This document shows positions 8,277 to 11,339 of a stretch of DNA of 11,339 bases, piece by piece. Position 1 is the stretch's first letter. Every line of letters starts with the position of its first letter. This DNA comes from CAZZCP01 sp964653235 (lineage in GTDB: Bacteria; Bdellovibrionota; Bdellovibrionia; Bdellovibrionales; UBA840), in assembly GCA_964653235.1 (NCBI GenBank), contig CAZZCP010000073.1:1-11339 (forward strand). The letters are read 5' to 3'. Position numbers and translations under genes: made by a program. The notes under the pieces are model-generated. The model searched no databases and was not told the DNA's origin. It saw nothing but the letters and a program-made list of their open reading frames with translations.

Positions 8277-9059
8277 TTAAATATAGCTAGCTATTTCTTG
8301 GTATGCTTTGGCGATCATTGAATTGGGCTGGCTCACAACAATCGGTATTCCGGCCTCAGCTCCTTGAGCGATGTCTTTTTGAAAAGGAATAGCACAAAGT
8401 TTGCGAATCTTTTTTTCCTCTAAAAATTTGTCTAGATCGCCTCGAGGAAACATTTCGAGTTTTTCTTCGCTTCCAGGAGCAACAAAATAAGCCATATTCT
8501 CAACCATACCTACAACGGGTGTGTTTACCCGCTCAAACATATCGACTGACTTTTTAACATCAATCAAAGCTAAGTTTTGAGGGGTACAGACGGTGATAGC
8601 CGCATTCACAGGAACTTTTTGAGCGAGCGTCAATTGCACATCTCCTGTTCCAGGAGGAAGGTCTACCACCAAATAATCGAGCTCGCCCCAATCGACATCG
8701 CGAAGAAATTGATCAATGGCTTTAAAGAGCATAGGGCCACGCCAGACCACAGCGGCATCTTCTTCGACCAAAAAGCCAATGCTCATAATTTTAACTCCGC
8801 TTCTTTCGATAGGTAAAATTCTACCTTCGTCAGTAACATAAGGTTTTTGGTTGATGGCACCTAACATTCTCGGCACACTGGGGCCATAAATATCAGCATC
8901 GAGTAGCCCGACCTTTTTTCCCTGTAGAGCTAAACTGCAAGCCAAATTGACCGAAACCGTAGACTTTCCCACTCCACCCTTGCCAGAGGCAACAGCAATG
9001 ATCTTTTCAATGCCAGGAATTCTCGCTTGTTGTTCAAAAGGATTGGGTGCTTGAGCCAT
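8277..9059 (-). CDS. mrp: Mrp/NBP35/ApbC family P-loop ATPase lacking the CxxC motif
   Basis: A 260-residue ParA/MinD-like ATPase. The deviant Walker A GKGGVGKST is at 26-34, the switch-like DADIYGPSVPRM at 54-65, WRGPM at 106-110 and the Walker B-type VVDLPPGTGD at 131-140. The Mrp-specific TPQNLAL and VENMAYF follow. These identify the Mrp family, whose members act as iron-sulfur carrier or assembly ATPases. Two features depart from the textbook form: there is no N-terminal DUF59/MIP18 domain, and the C-terminal CxxC after VENMAYF is replaced by APGS (194-197). The four remaining cysteines are scattered (positions 41, 158 and 235 among them). Cluster bridging in the usual way is therefore doubtful. 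I chose ATG 9059, preceded by AAGGA with a 7-nt spacer, over ATG 9131, which lies inside the divergent gene. Confidence 0.9.
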   Translation of the reverse strand: MAQAPNPFEQQARIPGIEKIIAVASGKGGVGKSTVSVNLACSLALQGKKVGLLDADIYGPSVPRMLGAINQKPYVTDEGRILPIERSGVKIMSIGFLVEEDAAVVWRGPMLFKAIDQFLRDVDWGELDYLVVDLPPGTGDVQLTLAQKVPVNAAITVCTPQNLALIDVKKSVDMFERVNTPVVGMVENMAYFVAPGSEEKLEMFPRGDLDKFLEEKKIRKLCAIPFQKDIAQGAEAGIPIVVSQPNSMIAKAYQEIASYI

Positions 9060-9087
9060 AGTTACGTCCTTATTTTCTTTGTCCCGC

Positions 9088-9117
9088 TTGCCACAGGGCC
9101 CTAGGACTTTAGATAAT
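9088..9117 (+). promoter_or_regulatory. Probable sigma70 promoter of the J-like gene
   Basis: TTGCCA (9088-9093, 5 of 6 to consensus) and GATAAT (9112-9117, 5 of 6) are separated by 18 nt. Transcription would be expected to begin near 9123-9126, which coincides with the start codon region of the downstream gene. That raises the possibility of a leaderless message. The boxes lie in the 66-bp divergent gap before mrp. Confidence 0.5.
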
Positions 9118-9125
9118 AAATGTAT

Positions 9126-9508
9126 ATGCAAGATTTTCTACTAATCAATGGCGTACTTGTCACTCTTTTAGTGCTTTGGTTTTTGCTAGCTCGAAACAAA
9201 AAGCCCTCAAGGCTCAATATGCATTCGAATCGCTATGCGAATAAACCCCAAGCTCGNNNNNNNNNNGAGGAGCAACTCAGCCGCAAAATCCCCAGGATGC
9301 TCCAAAGAGAAAAGAGCGAAATCTTACCTGTGTTTTTGTTTACAATGGTCATCCTTACGACGCGTATGAAGTTCTAGGTTTGCCAGCAGGTTCTGATCTA
9401 GATATGGCTAAAAAAGCTTATAAAAAAATCAAAAAAGAAAAAGACCCCTCTGCAGAGCCCTTTCTCGATGCTGCTATCAAGGCGATTGAGGGGCATTTGG
9501 CGAGTTAG
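9126..9508 (+). CDS. Small membrane-anchored protein with degenerate J-domain, interrupted by assembly gap
   Basis: The left part (9126-9256) encodes a single membrane helix (FLLINGVLVTLLVLWFLLA) followed by a basic stretch. The right part (after the ten Ns) is in a different frame and ends at TAG 9506-9508. It encodes a Gln/Pro linker and then DAYEVLGLPAGSDLDMAKKAY, a clear J-domain helix I-II signature, and a short helix III-like end (LDAAIKAIEGHL). The invariant HPD tripeptide of Hsp40 proteins is absent: KKEKDPSAEPF stands in its place. DnaK stimulation is therefore unlikely. The two halves belong together because both are open up to the gap and both fit a TM-linker-J protein. They join in frame if the true gap length is 2 modulo 3. 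The start is uncertain: ATG 9120 or 9126, neither with a good ribosome binding site. The C-terminus coincides with the edge of a repeat element. Confidence 0.65.
9257..9266. other. Assembly gap (ten Ns)
   Basis: Ten unspecified bases, almost certainly a scaffold gap of nominal length. It falls in the linker of the J-like gene and puts the flanking reading frames out of register, so any single translation across it is artificial. The right side resumes in a Gln/Pro-coding stretch, which could have been hard to assemble. Confidence 0.97.
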
Positions 9509-9681
9509 CTGCTCCCCTTTATTTCACTTTTTTCCCAAAAAGGAATCGAACTTTCAATCGCTTGGGATACTTGTCCGGGAATGCATGAAAAAATCATCTG
9601 ACTCGGATAGAATACTCTAAATATTTTAAGTACTTATTCCTCTCGGACGGACATCCGAAGTGAAATAAAAAGGAGCAGTTA
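9506..9681 (+). mobile_element. 176-bp MITE-like element, copy 1
   Basis: The ends are inverted repeats of about 24 bp (9506-9529 and 9658-9681, 21 of 24 matching). They begin TAGCTGCTCC on the left and TAACTGCTCC on the right, read inward, and finish with TTTCACTT. TA stands at both outer edges, as expected for elements that duplicate a TA target. The reverse complement of 11164-11339 aligns to it end to end with no gaps, at about 134 of 176 positions by eye. The best conserved parts are both ends, the block GATACTTGTC (9566-9575) and CGGACGGAC near the right end (9644-9652). No protein is encoded. The pattern fits a non-autonomous transposon derivative, possibly of IS630/mariner type, but an autonomous relative is not in the window. 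Its first bases form the stop codon of the J-like gene. Confidence 0.8.
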
Positions 9682-9842
9682 CCAAAATTTTCATTTAGAT
9701 TTCACGAAATTCTTTTAGTCGCTCTAGCTTTATTGATCCATAAGCAAGTCTTTTACTCACCTGTAAATCTTTGAGACCTCTTTGCGTTGTTTGCTTTACG
9801 AAGAAAATTACGAAATTCTCTCAAAATCACCGGGGAGGGAAT
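9509..9842. other. Non-coding stretch between the J-like gene and the protease gene
   Basis: The first half is the body of repeat copy 1. The remaining 161 bp (9682-9842) is AT-rich leader upstream of the protease gene. It ends in the purine-rich ribosome binding site CGGGGAGGGA (9831-9840). I see no convincing promoter with two good boxes and standard spacing, no stable hairpin followed by a T run, and no RNA gene. Confidence 0.6.
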
Positions 9843-11075
9843 ATGAAATCTGTGATTGCACTTATCTGTTTGTTGTCCATCGGAGCAAATGCCAATATAT
9901 CTGAAGATATAGAACAGCGGATTCGGCGAAATACTTTTTTGTTTGTACCAATCAATCAATATGCAATGCCCATTGAGGTCATACAAGCCCGCAAGCTCTA
10001 TGAGCTCAATTGCAAGGGAGAGCATGGTGCCCCAAATCCGGAGCTTTTGCCCATCAACCAAAAACTAAACTGCAAGACCTTAAAGCAATGCCAGGTGAAA
10101 GAAGAATGTAGATTGCAATATTCTTCTTTTGGAAGTGCATTTTTGGCTGAGAATGGCCGCAAGCTTTACACCGCCCTACATGTAGCCATCAACTCAGTAA
10201 AGATGCCATTTTATTTTTTTAAACAATATTTTGAGCAAAGAACAACATCTGAGAGAAAAGAATACTTGGCCCAGATTGGTGTGCAGTTTCTATTGCTCGA
10301 TATCAATGGCAATTTGCTTTATGACTCTAGAGAAGAAGAGGCACAGGTAATTGAGAGTGGTGATCCGATGGCCATTGTTTACACCGATACAGGAAGAAGC
10401 CCTAACGGCAATGTTGGCTTTAAAGAGGCCATTCCCAATGACTTCATTCAAATTCAATTGCAACGTGATATGGGAGATGGAATCCCAATGGCTGCTTCGT
10501 CTCAATCGATCGATTTTCTTTCTGCTGGATTTTACTATGAAGAGGGGGAGCGTTTTGTAAGCTTACTTGGACAAGAAGAATCCGTACTCGCTTTAAAACA
10601 AAAAACCGGTAACTTTAATGAGATTACTCTCTCGCCTTTATCTCAAAATCGAGAAGAGTATGCCTCTCGATCTGAAGAGGAAATTATGCAAGATTGGGGT
10701 TGGCCTTTGGAGTCGATTGCTCGGCAAATTGATGAATGTGGTCGTGATCGAGTTCGGGCTGCGATTACGAGTCTTCTAGTTATACAAGAAAGAAATGCAA
10801 GGGATATGGCTGTGGAGTCACATCCAAAAGCTTTATTTACCAATGCTAGGGCCCAACCGGGTAATAGTGGTGGGCCAGTGATGAACTCTCAAGGCGAAGT
10901 CGTCGGTATCACGGTAAATGGCTTTCACCGGATTTTAACCGAGCGGACGGATGTCAAGAGCTGCCGCGAACAAAAATTTGAGCATGAGCTCGGGGAAAAA
11001 GAAAAAGAGAATGCTAAAGTCATTCAAAGACTTTCATTTGGCTCGGGAGTTCATCTGCTGGTAGCAAAAGACTAA
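9843..11075 (+). CDS. Secreted trypsin-like (S1 family) serine protease with long inserts
   Basis: A 410-residue protein with signal peptide MKSVIALICLLSIGANA. The likely catalytic triad is His113 in YTALHVA, Asp200 in NDFIQIQL and Ser342 in PGNSGGPV, followed by GEVVGITVNG. This is the usual order of the S1 chymotrypsin fold. His-to-Asp (87 residues) and Asp-to-Ser (142 residues) spacings are both much longer than the 45 and 93 of chymotrypsin. The second insert includes a strongly helical, charged segment at about residues 281-325. Cysteines at 57, 77, 83, 89, 299 and 374 could form disulfides after export. The start at 9843 is chosen for the signal peptide and the GGAGG just upstream. An earlier ATG at 9771 would add a non-signal leader. 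The gene stands alone, and both sides are bordered by inverted copies of a 176-bp element. The substrate is unknown. A role in prey or host protein digestion is only a guess. Confidence 0.87.
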   Translation: MKSVIALICLLSIGANANISEDIEQRIRRNTFLFVPINQYAMPIEVIQARKLYELNCKGEHGAPNPELLPINQKLNCKTLKQCQVKEECRLQYSSFGSAFLAENGRKLYTALHVAINSVKMPFYFFKQYFEQRTTSERKEYLAQIGVQFLLLDINGNLLYDSREEEAQVIESGDPMAIVYTDTGRSPNGNVGFKEAIPNDFIQIQLQRDMGDGIPMAASSQSIDFLSAGFYYEEGERFVSLLGQEESVLALKQKTGNFNEITLSPLSQNREEYASRSEEEIMQDWGWPLESIARQIDECGRDRVRAAITSLLVIQERNARDMAVESHPKALFTNARAQPGNSGGPVMNSQGEVVGITVNGFHRILTERTDVKSCREQKFEHELGEKEKENAKVIQRLSFGSGVHLLVAKD

Positions 11076-11163
11076 ATCCTGATCGCAAGTAAAATCGATA
11101 TGAAAAATAAACTTTCTTTGATTTCATAGTGAGTGCTTACTCCTAGCTTTCGCTATAAATATC

Positions 11164-11339
11164 TAGCTGCTCCCTTTTGTTTCACTTCGGACGTCCGTCC
11201 GTAAGGGATAAGTATTTATAATTTTTCGCGTATTATGTCCGAAACTGATGAAAATGTGATGCAGCTTCAGACAAGTATCCTAGGTCATTGAAAACAGAAT
11301 TTAATTTTGCAAAAAAAGTGAAATAAAAGGGAGCAGCTA
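11164..11339 (-). mobile_element. 176-bp MITE-like element, copy 2 (inverted relative to copy 1)
   Basis: It has the same length and architecture as the copy at 9506-9681 but the opposite orientation. The terminal inverted repeats at 11164-11187 and 11316-11339 match at 23 of 24 positions, better than in copy 1, so this copy may be younger or better preserved. It contains a perfect 10-bp palindrome CGGACGTCCG at 11188-11197, next to the inner edge of one terminal repeat. It ends exactly at the window edge with TA, so the right flank cannot be inspected. Lying 88 bp downstream of the protease stop, its self-complementary ends could also fold in the protease transcript and act as a 3' barrier. 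That is inference. Confidence 0.8.

Noticed and set aside
8283..8294. 12-bp palindrome ATAGCTAGCTAT at the mltD/mrp junction as a bidirectional terminator
   Set aside because: It has no loop, low GC and no T run in either direction. It lies inside the last codons of mrp.
9120..9377. Reading frame crossing the N run and continuing into a second protein sequence
   Set aside because: The part after the Ns is in the wrong frame. The alternative frame ending at 9508 shows a clear J-domain signature.
9771..9800. TTGAGA and TTTACG with 18-nt spacing as a protease promoter
   Set aside because: The -10 box is poor. No better pair was found, so I left the promoter unassigned.
9753..10061. 102-residue minus-strand frame over the protease start
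   Set aside because: It is antisense to a well-supported signal peptide and coding region, and it has no recognisable features.
11120..11160. Small hairpins (for example TAGC-TTTC-GCTA) after the protease gene as a terminator
   Set aside because: The stem is only four base pairs and no T run follows.
1..11339. tRNA, rRNA, CRISPR array or riboswitch
   Set aside because: Reading both strands showed no cloverleaf-like gene, no spaced direct repeats and no recognisable riboswitch core.

Overview
The window looks like a piece of chromosome from a predatory or related delta-type bacterium, most plausibly Bdellovibrionota. This rests on the AT-rich coding style (roughly 40% GC by eye), a compact Bat operon, a LysM-rich lytic transglycosylase and a secreted trypsin-like protease. 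The assignment is inference, because there is no rRNA or other phylogenetic marker here. A run of ten Ns at 9257-9266 shows the source is a draft or scaffolded assembly.

Region 1 (1-5095, + strand) is the tail of a MoxR/Bat operon. It holds the C-terminal part of a probable DUF4381-like protein, two membrane-anchored von Willebrand A proteins (BatA, BatB), a TPR protein with a Gln/Lys-rich tail (BatC) and a large exported, membrane-anchored BatD. Starts and stops overlap or nearly touch at every junction (ATGA, TAATG, ATGA, 1-nt gap), which implies one translationally coupled transcript. The moxR and DUF58 genes expected upstream lie outside the window, and no BatE follows. The products probably form an envelope complex served by a MoxR ATPase.

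Region 2 (5073-6369, - strand) is a two-gene operon: an exported NTF2/SnoaL-like protein followed by a DUF1295 membrane protein related to steroid 5-alpha-reductases and isoprenylcysteine methyltransferases. The pair often belongs to lipid-modification clusters. The DUF1295 gene overlaps the end of batD tail to tail by 23 bp.

Region 3 (6370-9508) holds a lipoprotein MltD-type murein transglycosylase with four LysM repeats (+). It is followed with no spacer by a convergent Mrp/ApbC-type P-loop ATPase (-) that lacks the usual CxxC iron-sulfur motif. Divergent from mrp is a small membrane-anchored protein with a degenerate J-domain, broken by the assembly gap.

Region 4 (9506-11339) is the most unusual part. 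Two 176-bp elements, facing opposite ways and about 76% identical without gaps, flank a single gene for a secreted S1-type serine protease. Each element has ~24-bp terminal inverted repeats starting with TA. They look like non-autonomous MITEs. The first one contributes the stop codon of the J-like gene. No transposase, tRNA, rRNA or CRISPR array is visible.
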